Source: Progne subis subis (lineage: Eukaryota > Chordata > Aves > Passeriformes > Hirundinidae). Taken from it: 64,000 nt of DNA. Location of the stretch: positions 5,985,321 to 6,049,320 of the forward strand of contig JAKJHU010000033.1 in NCBI GenBank assembly GCA_022316685.1, given 5' to 3'. A program made the translations under genes and the position numbers. Below the pieces are notes generated by a model. It did not search any database. It was given only the letters and a program-made list of their open reading frames with translations, and had not been told where the DNA came from. Numbering within the stretch: position 1 is the first letter of the stretch; each line of letters opens with the position of its first letter. Below are positions 1-11,702 of this stretch, one piece after another.

Positions 1-1310
1 CACAGTTCATGACTTAACAAGCTGATTGGTACATGAGGAGAAATAAATTGCTTGATTTTTTTTATTTCTCCCTCAATTTTACAACATCTCTTGCATTGCT
101 TTCTTGCCTTTTTCATAAAGTAGTTTGTGGGAGAGGAAAATAGGTTTGGTCTGACTTCAGGTGGTTTTATGGGAAACATTTATCAAACTGAAAATCCAAT
201 AAAATTGATACGGAAATAAATACCATGGATAATTAAAGCCACCTTTCACTCCTCAAAATCACCATCTTCTTACCCTGTGAAGTCCATTTTTTCCATACCC
301 AGGGAGAGAAGAGGTTTTGGAGGCTGAAGCATGTGCTGTTGAATGAGGAAGGGAAAATATTTTACTGGAAAAATCCCATGGAAACTAAAAAAACTAGAAC
401 ACTTGAGGAATCATCTACTACAAAATACACAGTTAAAAGAGCCAAGTATACACACAACCACTGAGAGACACTGACTTCGGGAAACTCAGTCCCAAACTCA
501 ACACAAACATGCATCCACACATTCTATAAATTACAAACTGCTTTATCATGCCATGGTGGCAGCCCATTAATAAGAGACACTGATTTTTTCAGGCTCAAAA
601 CCAAGGTGGTCTCCACTGGATTGAAAATAATGCTCACGGATCATCCGTGGCATCAGCTTTGGCATCAGCTCTGATTCCAAAAGGCAACTGATGACTGCAC
701 TGATTATCCCTGCAAAGAGGGGATGGACACACCTCACATAAATGAGTTCTCCCACCTGTGCTAAGGTTAATAAAAGAATCATAAGCTCTGAATTGAATAG
801 GTAGACTCTGGCCCTGTAAAAACCAAAGACAGTGAGTGAGAGCCACAGGAATCCTCTCCAAGGCCACCAAGGCAACACACTTATAAAACAGGGAACACAA
901 GGAAATCCTAGTTTGCTTGGCAGCTGCTCCAGTGGATGACTCCAGAGAGACTCATCTTGTCTCTTGGCTCAAAGTACAGCTTCTGTGTTACAATGGCTGG
1001 TTAATGAAGAGAGTAAAATAAAACCCCCAAACCCTTCTCTGGAGATGTGAGGAGTCCACAGCTGTACATCAAATATGCAACAAGGCAAAGAATCTAGGTC
1101 ACCAATCTAAGCTAGCTTTTGTGCTTTTGCTCTGGAACAAAATACACCCAATGAAAATGTCAGTCCAGGTGAAAACACTGGCTGTGTTTGGAATATGCAG
1201 CCTCACTGGTCAATAATGCTGAATTTCTTTCCCCGGGAGAAGAGACTAAACAGGGATAGGAACCACCAGTGTAAGCAAAATATATTGTTGTAATTTAACA
1301 ATCCAGCCTA

Positions 1311-1354
<44 letters not shown>

Positions 1355-1683
1355 ATATCATAGTCACTGAACACTTCACCCCACTCCTCACCTATATTAA
1401 TGCAGCTCTCTCCTCAAAACTGCCTGAAAATCCTCAGCCTAATAGTTCTTCTAATTAAAAAACAGCCATTACAATCCTCCCCTCACCAAAACCACGTGAT
1501 GAATCAGGTCACTCTTTCAGGGCAGATCACCACTTACACACATATCAAGCAGTCTTCCCAGCTGTCTCTCTTCAGGGACGCTGCTTGATATGTGGTGTTT
1601 ACCACCCCTTGTTCAGGATTAGCTTTATTGCCTCCATGAATTACCTGGAGAATCGTAACGACTGGCAGAAAGGGCTGACCTAC
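1..1683 (-). other. ABLIM1 intron (partial, left edge)
   Basis: Intron following the exon that ends at 1684. It holds a 40-base TG repeat (CA on the sense strand), and ORFs of up to 103 codons with no recognisable protein. No further ABLIM1 exon is seen. Confidence 0.85.
1313..1352. repeat. (TG)20 microsatellite
   Basis: Forty bases of uninterrupted TG. On the sense strand of ABLIM1 it is a CA repeat 332 bases downstream of the exon ending at 1684. Confidence 0.98.
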
Positions 1684-1741
1684 CGCGACTCTCCTTCTCC
1701 ATCTCTTCCTTCAGTATTAACTGTCCCAGACCAGAGTTGAG
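1684..1741 (-). CDS. ABLIM1: ABLIM1 exon: LNSGLGQLILKEEMEKESR
   Basis: A 58-base exon with acceptor ATTTGTAG and donor CGCG|GTAGGT, entering in phase 0 and leaving in phase 1. It reads LNSGLGQLILKEEMEKESR plus the first base of the next codon, identical to the human peptide as I remember it. It continues the charged helical stretch of the previous exon. The next ABLIM1 segment, which begins with ERSSLL in human, is not found between here and the left edge, so it lies beyond the window. Confidence 0.96.
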
Positions 1742-1870
1742 CTACAAATGGCAATTAAAAAAAAACATATCAATAAAATAAAGCTGACCAAGACAGTGGT
1801 AGGAATTGCTTACAGAAAGCAAATTTTTGGATGGTGTTCAGAAACAACGTGAGGACAAACTTATAACCAC

Positions 1871-1962
1871 CTTCATGAGCTGCTCCTCCTGCAACTGCCG
1901 GCGTCTCTGCAGCTCCTCATCATCTTCCTCCCTTCCACTTGATCTGCGTCTCATGTCAGCTC
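1871..1962 (-). CDS. ABLIM1: ABLIM1 exon: charged helical segment
   Basis: A 92-base exon with acceptor GGAAGCAG, entering in phase 1 and leaving in phase 0 at AAG|GTGGTT. It reads G-ADMRRRSSGREEDDEE, then LQRRRQLQEEQLMK. Human has PDMKRRSSG and ELLRRRQLQ. The acidic cluster followed by Arg/Gln/Glu repeats is predicted from composition to be a charged helix or short coiled coil; that is inference. The donor is weak (T at position +5), and the next intron is only 129 bases, so the intron is probably recognised as a unit. CAG followed by GAG at the acceptor allows a one-codon shift. Confidence 0.96.
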
Positions 1963-3644
1963 CTGCTTCCACAAAACCACAGCACAGAGAGAGCTTTGTG
2001 CATCAGTTCGACTGCAGCTTGAAGATTTCAATGCTAGTTCAAAGTACTGGTCAGTTTGATTTGCTGAATAAACAAAGAGTATTTTCTTGCAAAAGTTAAA
2101 AGTCTTTTTCAAAACTCCTTCTTTATTAAACTCACTTAGGTAGCCTGCCCTATGGTTATCAGGTTTGTTATAAACTAAACAAGAACTTAAACTACACATG
2201 AGTTCCAAAACTAGCAATGGTTTTGGATACAAAAGTCATGATTCACTGTAATAGAGAAAGGAGCTCACATTGCTGATTCTGAAAACATAGGGTTTAATAA
2301 CATCAACAACTGGATCACAGCTGAAACCCTAAAGTCTGATTTACATCTACACTATCTAGACTCAGAGAAGCAAATCTGAATTACCATTTCAAATGGAAAA
2401 TTAAACTACATTAGTCTCCTAAATGAATGCTTGTATTTGAAATAAACAAGGCATTGGTTTTAGTCTAAAATGAAGTAAACTAATTTGATCCATTGGATAA
2501 AGCTAAAACAAATTAAAGCAAAGGTGTTCTATATTTTAGTTCCTTAGTTTTTATTGAATAATTTTTATTTTCTTGAATTTTCTTATGAAATAATGCAGTC
2601 TGGACGCCAGGACAATTCCATGAATACATAGGATGTGCTATTGCTGCAAGCATTTAGGCAGCAGTTCTATTTTTTCCCACACAGGGCTTTATCTGATATA
2701 TTTATTTACCAACTCTGTGCTAAACAAACTCAGTGTTTAAAGCATGTAGACATTTCAAGTATGTAGATGACAGAGCTTCAAGTATGTTGATGTTGTTCCT
2801 GTGACTCAGGGACTCTACATGTTTGTCAGGTTCCAATCCCAACTAACAAAAAACTGCTGCTGCATATGCAGCCCCTTCAGCTGGTCTCTGAGCTCTCCCA
2901 CCCTGTGTCTCCTCTCCCAGAACTCCTGTGAAAATCCCATTGTTAAGAAAGCCATACATTCCCCCAGAGAGATGTGAAACAAGCAACACCTCAGTGCTTC
3001 AGACGTGACTCCAGGAATGAACCAGGCTAGATCACTTATTTTATGCTATAGGGGTCAATAAAAACACAACAAAGGAAAAAAATACAAAGAAAAAAATTAA
3101 ATTGATGATGCACATGGATTAAAGAAAAGAAAATAAGATATGTGTAGTGCCACAACACAGAAGAAAAATACAGTCTGTAGAAACAGTAACTCTGAAAATC
3201 AGGAATTATTTAGTCTGTTAATTGTTCCAATTCAGTTGTTGCTTCTTGCCATGAAATTAGTCATGTGGTTGGGAACAATCATGTTTTCTATGGCATTTTT
3301 GCTATTAGTTTAGGACTAAAAAATTAAATAGAATAACTGAAAGAAGTCAGCATTGTGTGACACACCACACTTTTTAAGCTACTGCACTAGAGCTCAAAAA
3401 ATTTCTTATGGGTTAATATCTGTGTGATCAGTCCCAAAGTCCTTTAGCAAAGCCTCCTCTACTCACTGCAATTCAACAGATTTGGAATCAGACACTCGGG
3501 GGCCTCACCAGGAGAACTGCACTTTGTGGTGAGCAACTGGAGTGGACACCACCTTTCCTACAGGTTTTTCCAGCAGCACTGTTCATGTCCCCTGGTCTCC
3601 AGTACCTTTCGAGCCGCAGAGATGAACGGTTTTTGTTTGCATAC
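1963..3644 (-). other. ABLIM1 intron, 1,682 bases
   Basis: A+T-rich unique-looking sequence. I see no exon, RNA gene or recognisable repeat in it. Confidence 0.85.
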
Positions 3645-3785
3645 CTACGGCAGCCAGGGAGGGAGGGCCTGGCCAGTGGTCAGTCTCAATCTTTGGTATC
3701 TCGTTGGGTGCTGGTGCATGAGCTGCTGGGAACTTGGAGGACTTGATGATATCCTCGGAGGACTTGCTCTGTGCTGCCAAGGCAG
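3645..3785 (-). CDS. ABLIM1: ABLIM1 exon: AALAAQSKSSEDIIKSSKF
   Basis: A 141-base phase 1-1 exon with donor GTAG|GTATGC. It reads A-ALAAQSKSSEDIIKSSKF, PAAHAPAPNEIPKIE, then TDHWPGPPSLAAV plus one base. Human ABLIM1 has IIKFSKF, AAQAPDPSETPK and SFAVV at the variable positions. I chose the acceptor GATGCAG because it gives HAALAAQ, as in human. A second AG six bases further upstream (ATCTAG) would add two residues in frame. The TDHWPGPP motif is a family hallmark of the linker. Confidence 0.96.
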   Translation of the reverse strand: MPWQHRASPPRISSSPPSSQQLMHQHPTRYQRLRLTTGQALPPWLP

Positions 3786-4690
3786 CTGCATCTAGATGGC
3801 AATCAGGGAACTTAGCTAGGCAATAATCTGGAGCAGTACAAAGGTCAAGCCTTATTTTGGCAAAATTTCATACTTTTAAAAGAAGTTAGTTTTCAAAAGC
3901 AAACATTTTCATGTTTTGCTTTTCCAACTGCAGATTGAAGCAAAGCAATGCCTTTCTCTTGCCAATAGATTGGAAGCAAACCTTCCTCTCCTCCCACAAC
4001 CCCACCCTAAAATAATCCCAAATCAGCTTTGGATTTTATTAGGGTTTCATGGTGTAAGAATGATTAGGCAAGAGTGAGAAAATGCAGCCTAAGAGTATCT
4101 GCCAATATCTCCTAAGGACAGCTGATTATTTATGAACTCAGATTTCTGTACTAGTAAGTTTTCCCTCTAGGGGAAGCAAACTAATAGATCAGAGTAACAG
4201 TACAAATTCTAACACTACTGATGCTAATTACTTCTTATTGTATCTGTGAAAAGCTGCAAAACAAAGAAGAAAAGAAACCTGAAACAAACACGTTTAACTA
4301 GGGATGTTTTTTCGTGCTGCATGCCCTTGCTTAGAGCATGCAGTAGTAGTAAAAGCAGATATGAAGTTATTAAATAAACACTGAACTCCATTAAAATCCA
4401 CTTGGCAGGGCAAGGCACTTGCTAAGCAATGAACCTCACCAACAAAACAGCTTGGTAGTGGGGCTTCCACTTAAACTCCATTTTAAGCCAAAGCCTTGTA
4501 AAAGCATGTGAGGATGTGCATTATGGCTTTCTCTTCTTGACACTAAAAAAAATAATCTAATAGGATTCAATGTACATTAAACCCAACCTTAACTACCTCT
4601 GAGCTGGGGAAATGTTAGCTCAAATCAGCTTTGCTTATATGAAGTTCTCATATCAGAAGCAATGGTTCCGGAATTTTCTTTCCTTTTCTC

Positions 4691-4710
4691 TTTTTTTTTT
4701 TTTTTTTTTT
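4691..4710. repeat. T20 homopolymer
   Basis: Twenty consecutive T bases in a pyrimidine-rich setting. No adjacent SINE or processed copy is recognised. Confidence 0.95.
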
Positions 4711-5940
4711 AAACAGAAAGACATCTTTTACCAAAGTGATGCACTGTGTTGCTCATCCAACACGTTCGAGGTAGTTAAGCAACATCAGTGTTAGATATCC
4801 TTAGGAATTCTGAGCAGTTGATGATTGGAAAACTCTAATCATAATTGCAGGCATGAAGGAAGCTGGTCAAAGTTTACAAAAGCATGACTTCAAACAGTAC
4901 TTACGTATTAGAATTGGTGATGTCAGTGGTTAAACATTCACATGTTAATGGGAGGTGAGGAGATACATTAAAACCATAAAAACAAACAGAAACAATGTTA
5001 TGACTTTTTTTTTTTTCAAAATGAGCATATGGTTTGAAACTTAAAAAAGAAAATCGGGAAAACCCCTATGTGACACCAGAGCAGTGTAACTTGCAGTGCT
5101 CACTCCTGACTACAGAATGGACTTGGCTTTCCTGCTCATCCCAGCTCAACGGCTCTCAGCCAGCTGTTCATCTAAGCCCTGCAGTGCTGCTGATTTGCTA
5201 CTTAACCTTAAATACATTTCACTGGATAAAACATTTGCAAAGGGATGAAAATTGAGAGTCTATAAATAGTGGAGTCATCTGTCTTCCACCGAGGTAAATA
5301 AAAGCCATCCCCTTGTGCATGGCTTTCTGTTCACATCAGGAGGGAAGAGTGCACACACTCCTTCATAATGCAGCCTTCACCTGTGGGACTTAAAGGCAGG
5401 CAAGACTTCTGCCAACATTGCCATTTCAGACATGCCATGACAACACCAACACCGGAAAGCTTAGAGCACTAACACTGCTGTCCAACTCAGAACCCAAACA
5501 CCTGGAAAAACAAGTACAGCAAACTACCTGAGCTGTGTCATAGGGCTGAGAGTCAAATTAGACCTGTCAGTGATAAGTCACCTGTAATATCTTCACTAAT
5601 TAAAGATTCTTATTTAAAGCCACATTAAAGGTACATTCATAATTCCAGTCTGATTATAACATCTCCATCTTTGCTGTTGAAATAAATTATTGTACTGTAT
5701 CTGTTTAAAATAAGGATATTTTGTGAAGTCCCTGCCAGAGATCAGCCTAGCAGTAATCCATTTTAACATGACCAGTACCTGTACTCTTAAAATATAAACT
5801 TAAAGAAGAGAAATGCTGGAAGGTATCATAATGCAAACAGCATTGCTAATAGCAATTTTGCCATTAATATCCACATGGCAAGATTAAACCATACAATCCA
5901 AACGAAACAACAGGCTTTAAAGCATAATCACTTTCCAGGA

Positions 5941-5946
5941 CATGCA
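5941..5946 (-). promoter_or_regulatory. UGCAUG splicing element downstream of 48-base exon
   Basis: TGCATG on the sense strand, 120 bases downstream of the 48-base exon's donor. This is the consensus for RBFOX proteins, which usually promote inclusion of an exon when bound downstream of it. The match is exact. Use is inferred. Confidence 0.45.
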
Positions 5947-6065
5947 ATTACAGCCACTTCAAGCTTGGGTTACTAATTTTTATGCTTGCAAAGTAAAAAC
6001 TATATGCTTTTCACTAACTGCACACCTTTTAATACAGTTGAAATAAAAAGGGAAAGGTCATTTAC

Positions 6066-6113
6066 CGTGTTGTTTGTAGATGGGTGGTTTCCTGTAAATG
6101 TTGACACCTTGAT
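6066..6113 (-). CDS. ABLIM1: ABLIM1 48-base exon: INIYRKPPIYKQH segment
   Basis: A phase 1-1 exon of 16 codons with acceptor TTAATATCACAG and donor CACG|GTAAAT. It reads D-QGVNIYRKPPIYKQH, close to human DQGINIYRKPPIYKQH. It is basic and Tyr/Pro-rich. The donor is only moderate. Upstream on the sense strand lies a T/C-rich tract (CCTTTTTTTCTTTTTCTT), and 120 bases downstream of the exon end is UGCAUG (minus strand of 5941-5946). The combination is typical of tissue-regulated small exons. Skipping it would join HVP to ALAAQS in frame. Confidence 0.95.
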
Positions 6114-8402
6114 CTGTGATATTAAGAAAAAGAAAAAAAGGAAATGTGAAAACTATTTCAATTGTAGATAAAGATAACTCCACCACTAAAGTAATAGATA
6201 GACCAAATCAAGGATGTAGCACAAGAAAAAGCCAGAAAGCTATTTCTAGTATTATACAAAATCATATTATTTAAAGAAAAGAAAACATAAGAACAAGTGA
6301 AAAGTCAAAGACATGTGGTATGAAGTCCTTTGGAGCTGATTCTGCAACATGTGGATGCATCAACTCATGAACCATCAATTTTAAAGTGGGATAAAAGAGA
6401 AATGTAAGCAGGCAAGACATTTCAATGGTGAACATACAAGCCATTTGGGGAAAACTACCCCAAATAACTTTTGTGGAAAATTGTGCTTCAGTCAGAACAG
6501 CTCAATTTTATTTCCAACTGACTGGCTGGATTGAACAGAGGAGAATGCAGTGAGCCTACAATTCACTTCAAAATCCAGAGAACAGAATAGCCACCTACGA
6601 CACTGCTTTGAACAGGCAACAACAGCCACACTTCAACGAGTCAAAGGGATTCTTTATACAGTGTTCACTGATATGCTACTAATTCTCAAACCATAAGGAC
6701 AGATTTTCTTTCTTTTTTCTGTAATTTTTGTATACAAGGCCCCTCATGTTACCTATGTAAATCAGAATAGAAACACTTCCCAGAACTCTAATGCAGTAAA
6801 TCTACAGCATGCCTAAATTATACCGTATTTTTCCAAATAATAATCTAAGACAGGAACCATTTTGTTCTAAACTACCTTCCCACCCCAGCCAAGACTTTGT
6901 GTATTCAGCACAGCTACAAATACAAAAGCTAATCCAAAATCAGCACTACAGTTCAAAAATGTGCCAACATCTTATTAGAAGAGCAAACTGAGCTACAGGG
7001 AACTAGAAAATTAATGTCAGAAACTCATTTTGCTACTTTATGCTGCCTGAAAAAAGTTTTCAGTTACATTAGAGTGGAAGATGAAAAGGAATTTCAGAAA
7101 CACATGTGCTGGATTACAGATCCAATTAAAGAGTTATAGGAGACAACTTTGCTTTTGGCGTTAAGGAAAGTTAACCCTAAAAATCAATTGAAACAGAGGC
7201 AAATCTTACTCTGCAGAGAACCCTACATCCTTAAATAAATAGGCAAACTCATTGCACACAAAGACTGAGGTATTTCATTCCTGTGTGGGGTCTGTTACAG
7301 CCACTTGACTTGCAAACAGGTATGAACGTTACAAGGGTAGTCATGCAGTCCTTTTGCGCACACGGACACCAGAAAGCTCTAGGGAGGACAGGAGCACAGC
7401 TCCTTCTGTGGCTGCACAGCCCCAGCTGATGAGGAAAGCTCCCCCACCATGCTCCTGGTCCTTTCTCACAGCTATTCATGCAATTAGGCTTGAGTTTAAG
7501 TGAGGCACTGAGAGCCAGGTGAGCTTAAGCAGTTAAAAGAGCTAACCTCAGCCAAACCAGGTCACCCTGACTGAAAGGGTGTGTGCACAAACTGTTTATC
7601 TGCCACATTTGAGGAGAGGAGGAAGGGCAGTAACCTCTGACAGTGAGGAGGGACACTAGGCTGAAGGGAATCTGAAAATAACTGGATAGAACAAGGCTTT
7701 CAGCTAGCACTGAAGCAGCTAGATGCACGTCCAAACCCTAGGGCTGAACAGCTCATCCCATCAAATTCCAAGACACACAGTCTTCTCAGATGCTGGAACA
7801 ACTGTAGAGCTCACTTCAAAATATAGACTGCCTTTTATAGAAAGGACATCCTAAGGCACACATATCCTTGTGGATCTGCAGGTCTCTCTGAGGACACCAA
7901 GCCACTGCACAAAACAAGAAACAATCTCACCCGCTTTAAAAGGAAGGAACACTAAACTAGAATTGCTGGGTTCAAGACTGAAACAAGTCACAACAATCTG
8001 AACGAACAACATATGTGATGGTTCACTGGCCACCTCTTTTCTCCATGTGAATCAAAACCAACTCCTCTAAAATCAGCAGAGCTATGTTGGTGCTCAGCTG
8101 GTGCAACTAGGAGAAAAATCAAGCCCTACATAGCTCATATACATCTCACAGGCCATCAACCAACCCTGAAAAATTAAGCCCTCTAAGAGTGAAACACCTG
8201 ACCAAGAGAATGGGTAAAAATCACAATAAACCCCCACATTTCTTATGGCACTACTCCTCTCAGCAAGGCCAGAAGCAGTTCCAAACCCTGAGGGTACAAC
8301 CCATGGTAAACGGTGAGAAACGATGGAGACAAGACAGAGGTTACAAAGGCTACATTCTACACTGTTACAGGACAGCGAGACACACACGGTGCCAGCTCCT
8401 AC
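6114..8402 (-). other. ABLIM1 intron, 2,289 bases
   Basis: Between the 105- and 48-base exons. Its 3' end on the sense strand is a T/C-rich splice tract (about 6122-6141). I see nothing else of note in it. Confidence 0.85.
6122..6141 (-). promoter_or_regulatory. T/C-rich tract before the 48-base exon
   Basis: Sense-strand sequence rich in CUUU and UUCU immediately upstream of the exon's acceptor. It serves as the polypyrimidine tract and matches the kind of site bound by PTBP1, a common repressor of small neuronal and muscle exons. PTBP1 action is inferred. Confidence 0.4.
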
Positions 8403-8507
8403 CTGGAACATGGAAATGTTTAGGGGCCTGAGCGTAAGTTGGAGTAAGAGGGCGACTGTCAGGCCGATAGGGGACAGGGGAGTTCCGACCGCTGGACGGC
8501 TCATTGC
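8403..8507 (-). CDS. ABLIM1: ABLIM1 exon: NEPSSGRNSP...AQAPKHFHVP
   Basis: A 105-base phase 1-1 exon with donor CCAG|GTAGGA. It reads G-NEPSSGRNSPVPYRPDSR, then PLTPTYAQAPKHFHVP. Human ABLIM1 has SPLPYR where this has SPVPYR. The acceptor is TTTCATTGGAG: the base before AG is G, the least favoured choice, although the pyrimidine tract upstream is good. A weak 3' splice site in a symmetric exon suggests optional inclusion. An open frame continues through the tract into the intron and is not part of the exon. Confidence 0.95.
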
Positions 8508-10324
8508 CTCCAATGAAAGAATGGAGAAAACAAAATGAGAAGAGGGAGAGCAATAGGGGAAAAAAAATAATAATAATAAAAAAAAAGCAAGCCCAATCAA
8601 ACCCAAACAAAACTGGTGGAATCAAAACCTCCAGGGAGAAAAGAAGTTGAACCAAAAGCATAAATACAAACATAAGGAGAACTGGCAGTAGCCCTGGTGA
8701 CTTTTTTTCCCCCCTGATATTCCTGCAGAGACAAAACTTCATGTTCAGGTTGGAGTTGAGGTTTGAGCAGCTCAGACTCATTCTGACGGCATGCAGGCAG
8801 GAGCTGTGCGCTCGAAGCTGGTGATTAGATGGGAAGTATAGAAAAGAAGAATGGAAGGTTACTTGGCAATGATTTTTTAGTAGAGATTGATATTTGGAAT
8901 TAGAAGGCCGCAAACACAGAGCAGAATAGCTGATATGCAAACCTAAAGCAGATAGAAGCAGATGCTGGCAGTTACTACAGTTCACTGAACCAAAAGTGTA
9001 CAGAAACCAGAAACAGAAAATAGCTGCTAGGTCACTTGATCCATATCAAAAGGCCTAACTGTTCCTTACACACTCTTTCATTGGTTTAGGAAAATTCTGA
9101 TATGGCAGAATAATTTGAAAAGCAGTGCAGCCCTTCCGGTGGCTGCGCCCACATTGTTCATGCCACTCCAAATCTCCTTCAACACCAAATTTGGTTCTGA
9201 TGACAATACTTCACCACTGCTGATTTAGCAAATCTCAATCTAATACCTAAAAACCTTAGTTCTAGTTTGCTCACACAGTTTGATCCATTTGTAGGATTAC
9301 TCTTACTGGCACTACCCCTTTGCCTCCTGACAATGAACCTCAGCAATCCAAAGGCCCTGAAAGTTTGTGTCTTGTCAGGGAGTGAGGGCTGCTGCACAAC
9401 CAGGATGGTTGATCCCAAGATATCCAGATATCAATTCACATCTCTGTGCGTGTACCTTGAAAGAATGCAGCTGCCTCTTCTATTGTACCATTCTTCAAAC
9501 TAGAGCAAACTCACACAAAGAGAAACTATCCACACAGCTGCTTATTTCACACAGGTGGGGGTGACTCCAGCAGTGAAAAGTAGGGGAGCATCAAACCCCT
9601 TCCATTTTTTAAGGTATGCAAAAGGGCCTAAAAAACCTTAGAAATGTTGATTAAGAAAGCAGGGGAAAAAAATTGGAGGGCAGAGGAGGGAGTGATAACA
9701 AATACAGAAGGGCTATAAAACGTAAAAAAAAAAAAAAAATTCAGGCCTGTTTCCTATATCCTGATGGAGGACCCAAAACGTTATACTCAGCATGCTATTT
9801 ATCTATTTAGGGTGGGGAACTGGTGTGGGAGAAGGAAAAAAAGCTTTACAATTTACAGAAAAAATCGTCTTCTACTTGAACAGTCATTTGCCAACCTAAA
9901 AGGCACTAAAGGGGAAAAAAAAAAAATGTTTATTACAAACCTTGCTGAGATGTGCCTGAGAGGCTTCACCCAGTATACAAATTAACCCACTGCATATGAA
10001 TGTTTTAAAAATTGCATGCCTAGTTCAGGGGGGCTGGCTGTACAAAATTTGTCCAGAAGAATGCGTGTGCAAAATTCTATATTTAGCACTTTGACATTTC
10101 AGCCCTAAATGACATGATGCTCTTTCAACCACATACATCGATGGTGTTTTTCTGTTTTGGGTGCAGTGATGCTGAGCTTCTGGCCAGGTAACAGTAAGGG
10201 CTAGGTTTGCTAACTCTGAAAAGCAGCATGAATGATTAGTAAACATTATTGTTATATCTCAATCCTTTTACTCAGCAATTCCAGCACTGCATTCTAATTC
10301 TCCACCCTTTGAGATACTGTGATC

Positions 10325-10348
10325 AAGTAAAATCACTTGATTTTACTT
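10325..10348. repeat. Perfect 11-base inverted repeat, 2-base loop
   Basis: AAGTAAAATCA, then CT, then TGATTTTACTT. The arms are exactly complementary. It is A+T-rich and may be chance. Confidence 0.9.
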
Positions 10349-11644
10349 AGGTCTCTTGGTTCTACTGAGAAATTATGAGTTACTTTTCAGCAAAATCATT
10401 GTTTTATAAGGAAAAAAAAATCAATATTAATATGTCTTGAGATACAGTTGGGTATTTATAGAGAACATGTCACTCTGCCTTTTTGCCTCCTTTAGCAATT
10501 ACACTCAATGGAAGAGAAAACCAAAAGTGATTTATTGACTTGTGGACTTGTCACAACAGAGGAATCACAAATACATTTTCCTGTTGGGAACTGGTAGACT
10601 AAATGTGTGCATGCTGAATTTGCAGTGCTTCCATCACTAACACTACAAATTCCTTCTTAAGACCCCTCTCTACCTCTAGACACAACTAAGTGTGCTCACA
10701 CCCATAAATGTATGCTGGCTGGTCTTGCATCTGGGACACAGATAATTTGCTAAGAGAGGACTGGAAGTATTATATAATGCACCCATTACCAGGCAGACAA
10801 TTACTGCGGTATCATCCTGCACGTGATGCTTTACGGATGTCTCTGTTGGCTTCTATTTCCTGGGGTACCTAATGACTCCTGCTAGTAGTGACAAATAACT
10901 CCCCTTTACGCTTCCTAGGATGGCAGCCTCATTGCCTCCAACCTCTGCAAGGGGGAATGGTACATCTACTTAGTTTCCCATTAGGCCATCCCTGAGGAAC
11001 TCACTCATAACGATGCTTAAGTGCTTGGGATGCAGCTGCAAAACCCCCCACAATTTATGGATGCAGTGCCAACATCTGCGGAATGCGCACATGCACAGAG
11101 GAAAGCAGAGGTCCTGGCTGCCTGTACCTGTCTCCCAGGGCCACATGGCCAGCCTGCTTGCAGCTTTACATAAAACCCCATAAAACTGGGGTTCCTTGCC
11201 TGCACAGAAATGTCTCTCTTACTTGTCTCAGATATGCTCTAACTACTGGTAACTCCCCAAAGCAAGAAGAGCGCTCCAGTTCACCAACACTGTAGAAAGA
11301 ACTAATTCTCACGCCCTTGGCATGAAGTTGAATATGTCTGTGTGTAGGTGGGGGAACGTTAAGAGATAATGGAACAAACTTAATGTAAAAATCAATCACT
11401 AGAGAAGAGCAGAAGGGAAATTCAGAAGCTTTCTTTTTTTCTTTCATTCTCTTTGCTCCATCAGGTAGTTGTTTTCTATAGCTGAGTTTGTTAGGCAGGT
11501 TGCCACAGGGGCCAGGAATAGAATTGCTTGCCTACACACAGCCCAGTGTAATGCAGGTCCCTGCTGCCTTCTGAAGAGCTCACCACTGGGCTCACTGTGG
11601 GATTCACAAGCTCAGCTCACCGAATCCAGCCAAAAAACCCATAT

Positions 11645-11702
11645 GCAACCAACACTGAGCCTTCTGTCAACTTGCAACCAACATTGAGCCTTCTGTCAGC
11701 TT
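11645..11702. repeat. 29-base tandem duplication
   Basis: Two adjacent copies starting GCAACCAACA and ending in TGTCA-CTT, differing at two positions. It looks like a local replication-slippage duplication within the intron. Confidence 0.95.

Larger units (their letters stand above)
3786..6065 (-). other. ABLIM1 intron, 2,280 bases
   Basis: Mostly A+T-rich. It holds a T20 run at 4691-4710 and, near its 5' end on the sense strand, a UGCAUG element at 5941-5946. No other feature is recognised. Confidence 0.85.

Noticed and set aside
8508..8985. Upstream continuation of the 206-codon minus-strand ORF
   Set aside because: Only 8403-8507 is coding. The rest is pyrimidine-tract and intron sequence that happens to lack stops.
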